Origin: a virus
Reading direction: 5' to 3' (one strand)
IMG/VR virus record: IMGVR_UViG_3300042355_000517
Span: 1-27,477 of that record
DNA: 27,477 nucleotides
Shown here: piece by piece, positions 8,993 through 16,568 of the stretch
How the letters are laid out: the number at the start of each line of letters is the position of its first letter
Position numbering within the stretch: position 1 is the first letter of the stretch
The notes under the pieces: generated by a model
Seen by the model: the letters and a program-made list of their open reading frames with translations, nothing else
Told to the model about the DNA's origin: nothing
Databases searched by the model: none
Position numbers and translations under genes: made by a program

Positions 8993-10369
8993 TTATGTGT
9001 TCCAAGGTAGATCGTCTACTGGTTCTTGTGTTTTCTTAGTTTTTCCTGCGCGTTTTACTTTTTCTTCGTGCTCTGGTTTTTCTATAGTTTGAGGACTAAT
9101 ACGTAGTGTATCCCAATCAATAGGACAGGTAAACTGCATTTCTTTACCGCCACGTATTTTAGTAGTTTCAAAGGTAATTGCTTGCTTTTCTTTATCGTGT
9201 GCTTCCATTACTAATGCAATATCGGCGGCATCAAGAATACCTTTTGAAAATCTTGCCTCACCACTAGCATCAATTTGATACGGACTTACTAGTACTATTT
9301 CATACTTACGAGCCAGATTCTTTAATTTTTTGGATACCTCAATTTGTGGTTTCCAGTCATACTGGTCTATACCATCGGCAACAATTTGATTTAAGTAGTC
9401 TACTACTACAACAGCTAGTTTATCGCCAAATCTAGCCTTCATTTTACCAATGTGCAAGTCAATAGCACCTATGCTCAAGTCTCTATCATCAACAATAACC
9501 ATTTGATTGGTTTGTTTTAGACGATAGTTTCTGACTAGTGTTTCTTCAAATTTAAATCTATCTCTGTGACGCATAAACTCTAGAACGGTTTGATCCGCAT
9601 CTTCAAACATCTCGGCTCTGGCTTTTACTACTTTAAGCACTTCTTCATCAGTTAATTTATTTTGTTTTAGGCTTTGATGATTAACATTAGCTAGAATAGC
9701 TAGGTTTCGCTCCATTACTTCTATAGCTGTCATCTCTATGCTAAAGTAAAGGCAACTATTACCACTCTCATACTGATTAATAAAAATATTACTACTAGTA
9801 ATACTCTTACCGCTACCTCGTTTACCACCAATGAGTATGAGTTCCTGTCTAGCCACGCCGCCAAGCACAGCATCAAAAGTATTGTTAAGTCCAAGATAAA
9901 CACGTTCTTTTTCTAACTCTTGAGGATTGCGGAATAGAAGAATATCGCTCATTGTGTATACTTTTTCACTAGTATGAGTCTTTTCTTCTATGGTTAGGGC
10001 TATTGTTGATAAGTTTTCTTTTATTTCGTTGGAGTCGTAAAGTGGCAGTTTGTCTACAAATTTATCTAATAATTTTACAGTTTCGTTCTGAGTATACTGA
10101 TCTATAAGAGCATCAAGGGCTACTTCAGCACTAACATCGGGTAACTCAGTTAGCTTTAGTGTAGCTAGAGTTTTAGCTGCCGGACCTTCTCTAATAGTAA
10201 GTTCTAAGTCATCAAAGTTAGGTAGTTTATTATACCGTTCATAGTGCTTATTGATGACACTATACAAAGAGGAGTATGCCGGGTCTAAAAACACCAGCTT
10301 GAGCTTTGCCCATATATCTAGGCTCTGCTCAGATAGCAATTTATTTAAGACTACGGCGGATACATCCAC
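8993..10369 (-). CDS. Replicative DNA helicase (DnaB/gp41-like)
   Basis: A 458-residue hexameric helicase of the DnaB family. About 140 residues of helical N-terminal domain precede the RecA fold. Walker A is GGKRGSGKS (residues 181-189), the H1a-type segment is LYFSIEMTAIEV, Walker B is VVVVDYLNQI and the H3 sensor is VLVSPYQID. The C-terminal tail is charged (EEKVKRAGKTKK) and could contact partner proteins. It forms an operon with primase and polymerase, with no gap to primase and one base to the upstream gene. Confidence 0.93.
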   Translation of the reverse strand: MDVSAVVLNKLLSEQSLDIWAKLKLVFLDPAYSSLYSVINKHYERYNKLPNFDDLELTIREGPAAKTLATLKLTELPDVSAEVALDALIDQYTQNETVKLLDKFVDKLPLYDSNEIKENLSTIALTIEEKTHTSEKVYTMSDILLFRNPQELEKERVYLGLNNTFDAVLGGVARQELILIGGKRGSGKSITSSNIFINQYESGNSCLYFSIEMTAIEVMERNLAILANVNHQSLKQNKLTDEEVLKVVKARAEMFEDADQTVLEFMRHRDRFKFEETLVRNYRLKQTNQMVIVDDRDLSIGAIDLHIGKMKARFGDKLAVVVVDYLNQIVADGIDQYDWKPQIEVSKKLKNLARKYEIVLVSPYQIDASGEARFSKGILDAADIALVMEAHDKEKQAITFETTKIRGGKEMQFTCPIDWDTLRISPQTIEKPEHEEKVKRAGKTKKTQEPVDDLPWNT

Positions 10370-10370
10370 A

Positions 10371-10670
10371 TTAACCTACCTTAGATTCATTGTCTACTAT
10401 AACTTGGTCTATAATCTCTGTAACTTTATAAACAATATTTTCTCGTAACTTTTTAATGTCTTGCTGATAACTACTACCTTTGTCAAATAGTAGACTTAGC
10501 TGTTCATGTGTTACGAGCTGTTGTAGGCCAAAATATATATGGTCGTATGCCATTGTAGATTCTGGCATGACTTCTACTTGAGCCTGGCGACCATAGTTAT
10601 GTACTGCTTGCTTTACTACTTCTTCTACAGTAAACGATTCTGTATCGTGATATGTGATTGTAACTTTCAT
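10371..10670 (-). CDS. Hypothetical protein upstream of the helicase
   Basis: A 99-residue acidic protein that I do not recognise. Predicted strands and helices (TITYHDTESFTVEEVV, QDIKKLRENIVYKVTEIIDQ) suggest a small folded domain with a C-terminal helix. It starts after the terminator of the D5-like gene, with GGA 8 bases before its ATG. It ends one base before the helicase gene, so it heads the helicase-primase-polymerase block. A helicase-loading role would fit the position but nothing in the sequence shows it. Confidence 0.75.
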   Translation of the reverse strand: MKVTITYHDTESFTVEEVVKQAVHNYGRQAQVEVMPESTMAYDHIYFGLQQLVTHEQLSLLFDKGSSYQQDIKKLRENIVYKVTEIIDQVIVDNESKVG

Positions 10671-10683
10671 TTACAGTATCCAA

Positions 10684-10720
10684 AGTAAAAAGGCCGGGAG
10701 TTGATTAGACTCCCGGCCTA
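10684..10720 (-). terminator. Strong intrinsic terminator after the D5-like gene
   Basis: A 10-bp GC-rich stem pairs 10692-10701 with 10709-10718 around a 7-base loop. On the minus strand a T5 run follows directly (GGCCTTTTTAC). It lies 22 bases past the D5-like stop codon. Confidence 0.92.
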
Positions 10721-10739
10721 GTGTTATGCCTAATCTAGA

Positions 10740-11486
10740 TTAGGCAGCAGCTTTAGCCTCGGCCTTGGCTTTCTTGTCTGCGCCTTTGTAATCGGCAACA
10801 TTAATTCCGCGGCGGGTAAGAAGGGTACGAAGACCACGCTCAGTCTTATCAACTTCTTTAGCAATCTCTGCTACAGTCATAGTAGCAATACGACTACCAA
10901 GAGCAACGATAGGATCAACCTGATCTTTAGCATGGGACTCACGTTGTGCGGGAATCTTAGCAATTTGACCTTTACGAGTAAGGCTAAGAGCCTTGCCACG
11001 TACACTTGCAACAGTCTTGTTAAGGGCAGCAGCAATATCCTCGATAAAGGCACCGCGCTCAGCCATTTGAACAAATTTTGCTTCTTCAGCTTCTGTGTAA
11101 GTACGAGCAACTTCAACTTTCTCGGCAGGCTTTACAGCGCCGGTAAGCTCTAGGGCAAGAAGTTTACCCTGAATCTGTTTAGCAGTAAACTTGCCATCAG
11201 CAAAGTGTTCTGCAATTTCTTTGTAGGTATAACGACCAACATTATCTTCAACAAAGTTGGCAAGATCATCAGTCTCGTCTTCGGTGAAGGCAGTGGTCTT
11301 TTCTTTGGCCATGCTAGCAACATCACGGTCTAGCTGGCGGAGTTTAGCAGCGATACTACGAGTAGTGAATCCAAGGGTTTCGGCGGCTTCTTCAACTTTA
11401 GATACGCTAACGGGGCTTTGGCTACCAACGATTTGAAGCAGTTGGTCAACAACCTCGTCATTCCATTTTTTAGCTTTTTCAGTCAT
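10740..11486 (-). CDS. D5-like DNA-binding regulatory protein with four HTH-type repeats
   Basis: A 248-residue protein built of about four degenerate helix-turn-helix or SANT-like repeats. They begin near WNDEVVDQLL, FTEDETDDLANF, YTEAEEAKFVQM and DPIVALGSRIA. Each ends in a recognition-helix-like segment (TTRSIAAKLRQL, TAKQIQGKLLAL, TVASVRGKALSL, TERGLRTLLTRR). The C-terminus is a Lys/Ala tail. T5 D5, an abundant DNA-binding protein that controls replication and late transcription, has the same size and genome position. The gene overlaps the ligase C-terminal gene by 8 bases and ends in a strong terminator, consistent with high expression. The repeats are visible; equivalence to D5 is inferred. 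Confidence 0.75.
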   Translation of the reverse strand: MTEKAKKWNDEVVDQLLQIVGSQSPVSVSKVEEAAETLGFTTRSIAAKLRQLDRDVASMAKEKTTAFTEDETDDLANFVEDNVGRYTYKEIAEHFADGKFTAKQIQGKLLALELTGAVKPAEKVEVARTYTEAEEAKFVQMAERGAFIEDIAAALNKTVASVRGKALSLTRKGQIAKIPAQRESHAKDQVDPIVALGSRIATMTVAEIAKEVDKTERGLRTLLTRRGINVADYKGADKKAKAEAKAAA

Positions 11487-12240
11487 CTTTATTTTCTTTC
11501 AAAAATTGTTGTAGGTCTGTGATAATTTTAATATTTAGTTCTTCGGCACGTTTACGCTTAGAACTAGATTTGTCAGATTCGTCAACTAGAAAGTCTAGGG
11601 ATTTGGTTACAGTTTCGGAAATTTTAAATCCAAGCTGTTCAAGTTGATCGTATGCTTCTTGTTTTGTTTTGAAACTTTTTAGTTTACCAGTAATACAAAT
11701 AGTTTTTCTATCTTCTAGGGCATCTACTACATGGTTAGAGTGAAATGAGAACGGCAGAAATTCTCTCATTTCTTGAAAATCTGTTTGAATCCAATTCATA
11801 AGATTTTCGGTGGCTTTTTCCCCTAAACCAGCTTCACGGCATTTTTCTGCGGTAAGTTCGTCAATATGACTAATTACTTTAGAAACTTTCTGTGATGCGG
11901 TATTACCAATTAAGGGAATACTAAAACTTGCTAGGACTTCGGCTAGACTTGCACTACGGCTGCGATTGATTTCATCAATCAGTTTCTCAGCCATACGCTC
12001 ACTGCCCAAGCACTCAGCAATCTCACTTTCCTCTAGGTAGTAGAGTTCAGTAATATCTGCCAGTTCTAGTTTTTCTATAGTCTTAGAACCCATGCCCTTG
12101 ATACCAAGGGTTTTGCAGAAGTGTTCTAACTTTTTATCAAGCTGAGCACTACAAGCCTGATTCCGGCAAAACAGCTGGTCATTAACCCACTCAAGTGGGT
12201 ATTCACAACACGGACAATTTGTAGGAATCGTGATTTTCAT
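11479..12240 (-). CDS. ligB: NAD-dependent DNA ligase, C-terminal subunit (Zn finger, HhH, BRCT)
   Basis: A 253-residue protein equal to the second half of bacterial LigA. The four-cysteine zinc finger uses C9, C12, C25 and C30. Helix-hairpin-helix repeats follow (LGIKGMGSKTIEKL, FSIPLIGNTASQKV, AGLGEKATENLM). The C-terminal BRCT domain begins at KTICITGKLKSF. It lacks the adenylation domain, which is encoded by the separate gene upstream. T5 also encodes its NAD ligase as two subunits, so I take this as a natural split. The gene has its own promoter. Confidence 0.9.
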   Translation of the reverse strand: MKITIPTNCPCCEYPLEWVNDQLFCRNQACSAQLDKKLEHFCKTLGIKGMGSKTIEKLELADITELYYLEESEIAECLGSERMAEKLIDEINRSRSASLAEVLASFSIPLIGNTASQKVSKVISHIDELTAEKCREAGLGEKATENLMNWIQTDFQEMREFLPFSFHSNHVVDALEDRKTICITGKLKSFKTKQEAYDQLEQLGFKISETVTKSLDFLVDESDKSSSKRKRAEELNIKIITDLQQFLKENKDD

Positions 12241-12266
12241 GGGGTTTTATCCAACAGAATATAAAT

Positions 12267-12295
12267 ATTATACACTAATTGTATAGGCTTAGCAA
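12267..12295 (-). promoter_or_regulatory. Sigma70-type promoter, TTGCTA-17-TATAAT
   Basis: On the minus strand TTGCTA (12290-12295) and TATAATATT (-10 at 12267-12272) are spaced by 17 bases, behind an AAAATTT tract. It lies in the 87-base gap between the ligase subunit genes, so the C-terminal subunit and the D5-like gene can be expressed apart from the N-terminal subunit. Confidence 0.8.
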
Positions 12296-12327
12296 GTCTA
12301 AATTTTACTTGCCCGAGCCTGATAAAT

Positions 12328-13284
12328 TTAGGCATCTACTTTGTGCAGCACACAGGGAATGATTTCTCCAGCCCTGATTACAGCTACCCTGTCGCCAATT
12401 TCAAGGCCCAGTGCTTCGATAAAGCCTGGATTGTTTAGGGTAGCTCGGCTCACTTGTGCATCGCCAATCATAACAGGTTCTAGAATAGCCACAGGGGTAA
12501 CCTTGCCAGTTTTACCTACTTGCCATTCTACGCCTAAGAGTGTAGTTTCTACGTGTTCAGCCCGTTCTTTTCTAGCGTAGGCACCGCGGGGATGCTTGCT
12601 AGTATAGCCCAAGGCTTCAAACTCTTGGTTTGAGTCACACCGGAATACTACACCATCACAAGGATAAATTTTATCTAAGTCTGCTTCCAAGACAGTTTGA
12701 AAACCCTGCTTACGAAGCCATTTCATATCTTGCGAGTATGAGTCTGACCAGTGCGGGAATACGCCATAGGCAAAGAAACTAATGGCTCGCGTTCTAAATT
12801 CGTCTAGATCCTTTAGATTAAGCGAGCCAGCGGCATAGTTTCGGCTATTTTCAACATGGCTTGGAGCAACAATTTCTCCGGTAATTTGGAGAATAGGCGT
12901 GTACGGAATTTTATGCAGTACTAGATTAGTTGACAAGAGCTTGTCAGTAATCAGTTGACCCTCTACTCCATCGCCACGAGTAAGTGCTTGAACTAACTCG
13001 CCGTTGATGTAAAGCAGTGAGATGGCTGCGCCATCAAGTTTGGGAGTAACGCTAACTTCCCGAACGCCTTCTAGTGGATTACGCTGACCCTCATCCTCAT
13101 AGAATTTCTGCAGGCTATACATTTGCCTAAAGTGTTTAGCCTTGTTGGTCTGCGGAGCACTACCTACCTCGCCGTACCCAACTAACTCTGCAAGACTATC
13201 AAACTGCTTGTCACTAATAATAGGCCAGCCGTCGTAATAGTGCTTGCTTGCTGTGTCAAGAAATTCTTTGAGTTTGTTTGTCAT
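12328..13284 (-). CDS. ligA: NAD-dependent DNA ligase, N-terminal adenylation/OB subunit
   Basis: A 318-residue protein equal to the first half of bacterial LigA. The Ia domain, which binds NMN, includes HYYDGWPIISDKQFDSL. The adenylation motif TPKLDGAA places the AMP-accepting lysine at K82. TRGDGVEGQ, the GEIV segment, NYAAGSL and CDGVVF are the further nucleotidyltransferase motifs. The OB-fold signature WQVGKTGKVTPVA follows, and the chain stops after the OB fold. The zinc finger, HhH and BRCT domains are supplied by the next gene. Together the two chains (571 residues) are somewhat shorter than a typical one-piece LigA. Confidence 0.93.
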   Translation of the reverse strand: MTNKLKEFLDTASKHYYDGWPIISDKQFDSLAELVGYGEVGSAPQTNKAKHFRQMYSLQKFYEDEGQRNPLEGVREVSVTPKLDGAAISLLYINGELVQALTRGDGVEGQLITDKLLSTNLVLHKIPYTPILQITGEIVAPSHVENSRNYAAGSLNLKDLDEFRTRAISFFAYGVFPHWSDSYSQDMKWLRKQGFQTVLEADLDKIYPCDGVVFRCDSNQEFEALGYTSKHPRGAYARKERAEHVETTLLGVEWQVGKTGKVTPVAILEPVMIGDAQVSRATLNNPGFIEALGLEIGDRVAVIRAGEIIPCVLHKVDA

Positions 13285-13308
13285 GTTAAACTTTCACAAG
13301 AGTTTAAT

Positions 13309-13337
13309 ATTATAACAGTTTAGGGTCGTGTGGTCAA
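13309..13337 (-). promoter_or_regulatory. Sigma70-type promoter, TTGACC-17-TATAAT
   Basis: On the minus strand TTGACC (13332-13337) and TATAATATT (-10 at 13309-13314) are spaced by 17 bases. It fills the gap before the ligase N-terminal subunit gene and has one of the best -35 boxes of the seven. Confidence 0.85.
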
Positions 13338-13338
13338 G

Positions 13339-13620
13339 TTAGGATTTCTTGAGCTGGTTATGGTAGTGCTCAATGATTTCCTCACCCTCTGCTTCAGAGC
13401 AGATTTCCATCATGCCGTCAAGAAGGTTGTAAATATTCTCCATACTAGCTGGAAAACTTACACCTTCTCGGCTGGCAACCCACTCGCCTTCATAGCTTAA
13501 AAAGTATTTTCGGAGTTGAATATAGATTGTTTCCCTGAAGTCATTGACCACCAGTTTGATCTGAAAGCCTTTTTCCAAGTTTTCTTCTATAAGTTTTTCA
13601 TAGATAATGTTATTATCCAT
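13339..13620 (-). CDS. Hypothetical small acidic protein
   Basis: A 93-residue acidic protein of unknown function, predicted as a mixed strand/helix domain (FQIKLVVNDFRETIYIQLRKYF) followed by an acidic helix (MMEICSEAEGEEIIEHYHNQL). Its ATG overlaps the stop of the upstream HTH gene in the arrangement TAATG, so the two are translationally coupled. It ends next to the ligase promoter. Confidence 0.7.
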   Translation of the reverse strand: MDNNIIYEKLIEENLEKGFQIKLVVNDFRETIYIQLRKYFLSYEGEWVASREGVSFPASMENIYNLLDGMMEICSEAEGEEIIEHYHNQLKKS

Positions 13621-14243
13621 TAGAATTGAACTCCAACTTCTTTTAAGTGCTTAAGAGAGGCTAATTCACAGGCTGGTTGATAGGCATACTGTAACCACTT
13701 TTCATTAGTTAGCCATACACGATAAACCCAGCCATAAGTAGGATGTGGTAGCTCTGTAATAATCTTTGCAGTAGAATCGTATCTGCTGCTATATACAGTT
13801 TCTCCTACCTCAAACTTATCCTGCATTGCGCCTTCAGGAATAAGCTGTGGATGAAAATAGTCGTGAGAACTATTTCGTTTTGGAACGTGGTTTTCTTCTA
13901 GAATTCGTTTAATGAATTCACTACCACGATACGTAGACCTAGAAATACCCTCAATGGTATTACCCTCAAGATATTCACGAATAATAAATCCGGTTTCTTG
14001 TTGGGTCGCAGGTTTTCCACGTAGTGCTGCCCGACGCTCACCATCTCGACGTTGACGCTCTTTGAACTGTTCAAGAAGGGTTTCTAGGCGACTAGTATTG
14101 TAGTTCATGCCTAGAATCGCGCAGGCTTCTTTTTTGGTTATAGGCTTAGTGTTGGCATCCTTAGGCTCAAGTAGACCAATAACCTTTTGTAGATTAGTGT
14201 CTGTCATACGCTCTTGTTCAAGAGCTGATCGTTTCTTTGCCAT
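13620..14243 (-). CDS. HTH-containing phage protein, putative DNA-binding
   Basis: A 207-residue protein. The N-terminal part includes KKEACAILGMNYNTSRLETL, which looks like a resolvase-type helix-turn-helix, followed by a very basic stretch (RQRRDGERRAALRGK). A second HTH-like unit (NTIEGISRSTYRGSEFIKRI) comes next. The C-terminal 60 residues (FEVGETVYSSRYD, then YGWVYRVWL) look like a small beta-barrel. The start has GAGG 9 bases upstream and directly follows a terminator. A regulatory or DNA-structuring role is inferred. Confidence 0.75.
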   Translation of the reverse strand: MAKKRSALEQERMTDTNLQKVIGLLEPKDANTKPITKKEACAILGMNYNTSRLETLLEQFKERQRRDGERRAALRGKPATQQETGFIIREYLEGNTIEGISRSTYRGSEFIKRILEENHVPKRNSSHDYFHPQLIPEGAMQDKFEVGETVYSSRYDSTAKIITELPHPTYGWVYRVWLTNEKWLQYAYQPACELASLKHLKEVGVQF

Positions 14244-14257
14244 AGCCTATAACCTCG

Positions 14258-14285
14258 AAAAATAAGGGCAGCAAGGGCTGCCCGG
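14258..14285 (-). terminator. Intrinsic terminator after the small HTH protein gene
   Basis: A perfect 7-bp stem pairs GGGCAGC (14266-14272) with GCTGCCC (14277-14283) around a 4-base loop. On the minus strand TTATTTTTCG follows. It sits between two regulator-like genes. Confidence 0.88.
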
Positions 14286-14289
14286 AATA

Positions 14290-14655
14290 TTAAGCCTTGA
14301 TAACACTCAACAGGTAAACAGCAGCTTTACCAGTCAGTTTGCCAAGAATATCCTCGTCGATAGGAGCACCCTTAGCTTCGATAGCTTTGGTAAGCTCAGC
14401 AATAGCTGCTTCTTTGCTTACACGCTTAGTGCCTTCGCCGGTTTTGGTGGTACTGCCGCCTTTGCTAGTGCTAGCAGAGGCTTCTTTCTTAACATAGACA
14501 CCAGCTTGAACAAGAACCATGCGAACACCGTTAGGTGAGGCTTCGATCTCGTCAGCAATGTCTTTGATAATCTCAGTGCTGCTCTCAGGGCTAGGATCAG
14601 CATCTTGATACATTTTAACAACTTGTTCTTTAAGTTCAGGAGTCCATTGAGTCAT
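14290..14655 (-). CDS. Small HTH/SANT-like protein related to the D5-like repeats
   Basis: A 121-residue protein whose first 55 residues (MTQWTPELKEQVVKMYQD, then SPNGVRMVLVQAGVYVKK) resemble a single repeat of the D5-like protein: tryptophan start, helix, then a putative recognition helix. A low-complexity Ser/Thr/Gly linker follows (SASTSKGGSTTKTGEG), then a helical C-terminal domain (AIAELTKAIEAKGAPIDEDI). It ends in an intrinsic terminator. The domain plan fits a DNA-binding regulator; the target is unknown. Confidence 0.78.
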   Translation of the reverse strand: MTQWTPELKEQVVKMYQDADPSPESSTEIIKDIADEIEASPNGVRMVLVQAGVYVKKEASASTSKGGSTTKTGEGTKRVSKEAAIAELTKAIEAKGAPIDEDILGKLTGKAAVYLLSVIKA

Positions 14656-14664
14656 TTTTAATCC

Positions 14665-14922
14665 TTAGTGTATATTGTCTTTGTCAGAGCGTAAGTTTCC
14701 GGTTTTTGTAAGTTCGTATTCAATTAGTTTATTATATGCTGCATCAAAACTTGCGGCTAAAATGTAGAGTTTTTCTGTTGGTATTAAGCTAGGTGGTAAC
14801 ATAGCTGGAATAGTTTTATTTTGTCGGCAAGTTTCGTCAATAATTGCGCCTAATTGAATGGCGATTTTAGCTGCTTCTTGAAGTGTTATGGCATCCCATA
14901 TTCTAAATGGTTTATCTGTCAT
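14665..14922 (-). CDS. Hypothetical helical protein
   Basis: An 85-residue protein, mostly helical (ITLQEAAKIAIQLGAIIDETC, FDAAYNKLIEYELT), with no motif I recognise. Its ATG overlaps the stop of the upstream gene as ATGA, so the two are coupled. It lies 9 bases before the small HTH gene and is probably co-transcribed with it. Confidence 0.7.
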   Translation of the reverse strand: MTDKPFRIWDAITLQEAAKIAIQLGAIIDETCRQNKTIPAMLPPSLIPTEKLYILAASFDAAYNKLIEYELTKTGNLRSDKDNIH

Positions 14923-15191
14923 ACTAAAGTAGTTTCGGTAATTTGCATCCGATCAGGAACAAACTGCCGATAATTGTGTTTAAGATCATGGCGAGCCATT
15001 AGCTGCATAATTTCTTCATGTTGACGATTCTTTACTTGACGATACTCGTCCAAGAAAAGTGCAAAGCTAGACTCATCAAGTTGAGTGAGATCAATACCAG
15101 CGTAATTACGCTGAGGTTCTTGCAGTACCATAACAGCACGTTGTGATTGGGAACCATCTTGTTTTGTGTAATTGAATTCTACAAGTTTCAT
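14919..15191 (-). CDS. Conserved-type hypothetical phage protein (FNYTKxDG)
   Basis: A 90-residue protein beginning MKLVEFNYTKQDGSQSQRAV, a beta-hairpin-like start I have seen in many phage hypothetical proteins, followed by VLQEPQRNYAGIDLTQLDE and a charged helix. No function is known to me. It is the first gene after the promoter at 15221-15249 and heads a coupled group of three genes. Confidence 0.75.
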   Translation of the reverse strand: MKLVEFNYTKQDGSQSQRAVMVLQEPQRNYAGIDLTQLDESSFALFLDEYRQVKNRQHEEIMQLMARHDLKHNYRQFVPDRMQITETTLV

Positions 15192-15220
15192 AGTCTGTGT
15201 TTTCCTAATGAAGAAATAAT

Positions 15221-15249
15221 ATTATAGCAATATATGGCACACGATTCAA
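15221..15249 (-). promoter_or_regulatory. Sigma70-type promoter, TTGAAT-17-TATAAT
   Basis: On the minus strand TTGAAT (15244-15249) and TATAATATT (-10 at 15221-15226) are spaced by 17 bases. Immediately upstream is a 9-bp A/T inverted repeat (AAGATTAAA/TTTAATCTT, 15248-15268). It overlaps the stop of the membrane protein gene and may act as both weak terminator and UP element. Confidence 0.82.
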
Positions 15250-15260
15250 GATTAAATTTT

Positions 15261-15521
15261 TTAATCTTCGTTAATTGCTCGCCGCATTCCTGCTCTAGCT
15301 GATTCAAACATTGATGGAATAAATACTATTGGAAGTATGATAGGAGCCATTAGTGTGTTTAGCAAAATAAACACTACAGAGCTTAACTTGGGACTACGAG
15401 TAATATCATTAATTACTCCTGCCTGAATAGCCTCTCTAACTAAAGGTCTAAACATAAACCACCAACTAACAATGCTAGTAGCTAGTGCAATTGAAAAATA
15501 TACTATAATAATTTCATGCAT
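15261..15521 (-). CDS. Small membrane protein with two transmembrane helices
   Basis: An 86-residue protein with a hydrophobic N-terminal segment (IIIVYFSIALATSIVSWWF) and a second one (LSSVVFILLNTLMAPIILPI), separated by a polar loop of about 20 residues. The C-terminus is charged (SARAGMRRAINED). It has no signal-peptidase or lysis signature that I can see, and it lies far from any obvious lysis cassette. An inner-membrane role during early infection is possible but unproven. Confidence 0.72.
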   Translation of the reverse strand: MHEIIIVYFSIALATSIVSWWFMFRPLVREAIQAGVINDITRSPKLSSVVFILLNTLMAPIILPIVFIPSMFESARAGMRRAINED

Positions 15522-15524
15522 AGA

Positions 15525-15836
15525 TTACCAGCAATCGCCAATTACTTCTTCACTATCTCCCTCTACCTTTTCTTCAAGCTCTTTGCCGCGCTTAATATCA
15601 TCGTTCATATCCCGTACACGAACTAGTGCATCAATAAGTTCATTAATATGGTCAATGCTAACTGGAACTTCTCGATCACAGGTATCACGCAACATTACGT
15701 CTTCCATACCACCGTTATTAGTGCCCCACTCAAGCTCGTAATAAAAGTATTTAGTAGGTGCTTCATCAGTAGTAAACAGCTCATCTGCATCAAGCTCGCT
15801 GGGATCGTAGTCTACTGCGCCAAAAAAGATTTTCAT
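15525..15836 (-). CDS. Hypothetical acidic protein
   Basis: A 103-residue, strongly acidic protein (DYDPSELDADELFTTDEAP near the N-terminus, KELEEKVEGDSEE near the C-terminus). I prefer the ATG of MKIFFGAVDYD because AGGAAACACAA precedes it; the longer reading frame would overlap the upstream gene. High acidity is common in phage DNA mimics and inhibitors, but there is no motif to support that. The next gene starts a few bases after its stop. Confidence 0.7.
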   Translation of the reverse strand: MKIFFGAVDYDPSELDADELFTTDEAPTKYFYYELEWGTNNGGMEDVMLRDTCDREVPVSIDHINELIDALVRVRDMNDDIKRGKELEEKVEGDSEEVIGDCW

Positions 15837-15846
15837 TTGTGTTTCC

Positions 15847-16041
15847 TTAGTTAATTTCAATAAAGTTAATTGCAATATCTTGATCTGTACACCACTCTAA
15901 GAGTTTGTCTAGGGTAGCAATACCGGGCGGTTTTGCGCCTAAGTAGTTAACTACAGCATCAAAATCTGTATCCGCGTGTATGATTTTTTGATCTACAGTT
16001 CCGGTATGATTCATGTAGCTAGCTACAATATATTTGCTCAA
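15847..16041 (-). CDS. Hypothetical small protein with TTG start
   Basis: A 64-residue protein (MSKYIVASYMNHTG..., with KIIHADTDFDAVVNYL). The start is TTG: it overlaps the upstream TGA stop as TTGA and has AGGAG 7 bases before it, so the start is well supported. No family was recognised. It is coupled to the upstream acidic protein gene. Confidence 0.72.
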   Translation of the reverse strand: MSKYIVASYMNHTGTVDQKIIHADTDFDAVVNYLGAKPPGIATLDKLLEWCTDQDIAINFIEIN

Positions 16042-16283
16042 CTTGGATCTCCTAGTAGTTTAAGATTTAGGGTAAAGTTTTCTACTGTTGTTCTGACTAG
16101 AGTAGCTAAGATTAGCATTTCTCGTTCAGTTTCAGGATAGCCAAACAGGTCTACTAGTCCGTTTGCGATTAGCAAATAAGCACTGTTTTCATCTACGCTT
16201 AGCATACCCCAGTCAATAGGATCGTTAACTTCTTCCTCTTGTGCTAGTTCAATAATTTGTGCTAATTGTGGAATATTATTCAT
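16038..16283 (-). CDS. Hypothetical small acidic protein next to tRNA-Met
   Basis: An 81-residue acidic protein of unknown function (IIELAQEEEVNDPIDW, YPETEREMLILATLV). Its ATG lies 6 bases past the encoded CCA of tRNA-Met. The only purine-rich sequence near the start (AGGGGG) is inside the tRNA T-stem and acceptor stem, so tRNA folding and translation start would compete, or tRNA excision would leave an almost leaderless message. Confidence 0.68.
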   Translation of the reverse strand: MNNIPQLAQIIELAQEEEVNDPIDWGMLSVDENSAYLLIANGLVDLFGYPETEREMLILATLVRTTVENFTLNLKLLGDPS

Positions 16284-16288
16284 AGTAT

Positions 16289-16366
16289 TGGTGGGCCCCC
16301 TGGGAGTCGAACCCAGTACCTGCCGATTATGAGTCGGATGCTCTAACCACCGTGAGCTAGAGGCCC
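16289..16366 (-). tRNA. tRNA-Met(CAT) or Ile2(CAT)
   Basis: The acceptor stem is GGGCCTC/GGGGCCC with G1-C72, so it is not an initiator. The anticodon loop is CTCATAA. The T arm is CTGGG-TTCGACT-CCCAG, the discriminator is A and CCA is encoded. CAT could be elongator Met, or Ile2 if the wobble C is modified to lysidine; I cannot decide from the sequence. Confidence 0.93.
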
Positions 16367-16373
16367 GTATAGG

Positions 16374-16568
16374 TTACATAAATGCTGCCCACAGCAGCGG
16401 CATGAAAAGTAGAACACCAAAAAACACAGCAACAATCCAACCTGGATCTTTGAGTGTAAGTACGGTTTGTTTGCTGACAGGAACCCCTGCATATTCTACA
16501 GTATTTTGTGTGTTAGTATTAGTTAGGGTTTCTGAGCTACGTGGCCACGGCCAACTTTTATTTTGCAC
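16374..16568 (-). CDS. Small C-terminally anchored membrane protein
   Basis: A 64-residue protein with a polar, Thr/Asn-rich N-terminal half and one C-terminal hydrophobic helix (WIVAVFFGVLLFMPLLWAA). I prefer the GTG start at 16568 because AAGGA lies 9 bases upstream. A TTG nine bases earlier touches that same purine run, leaving no spacing. It overlaps the phosphoesterase gene by 11 bases and ends 7 bases before tRNA-Met. The function is unknown; tail-anchored topology is predicted only. Confidence 0.6.
   Translation of the reverse strand: MQNKSWPWPRSSETLTNTNTQNTVEYAGVPVSKQTVLTLKDPGWIVAVFFGVLLFMPLLWAAFM

Noticed and set aside
10877-11153. Overlapping frames in the D5-like gene on both strands
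   Set aside because: They arise from the Ala/Lys/Leu-rich codon pattern of the real gene and have no start signals.
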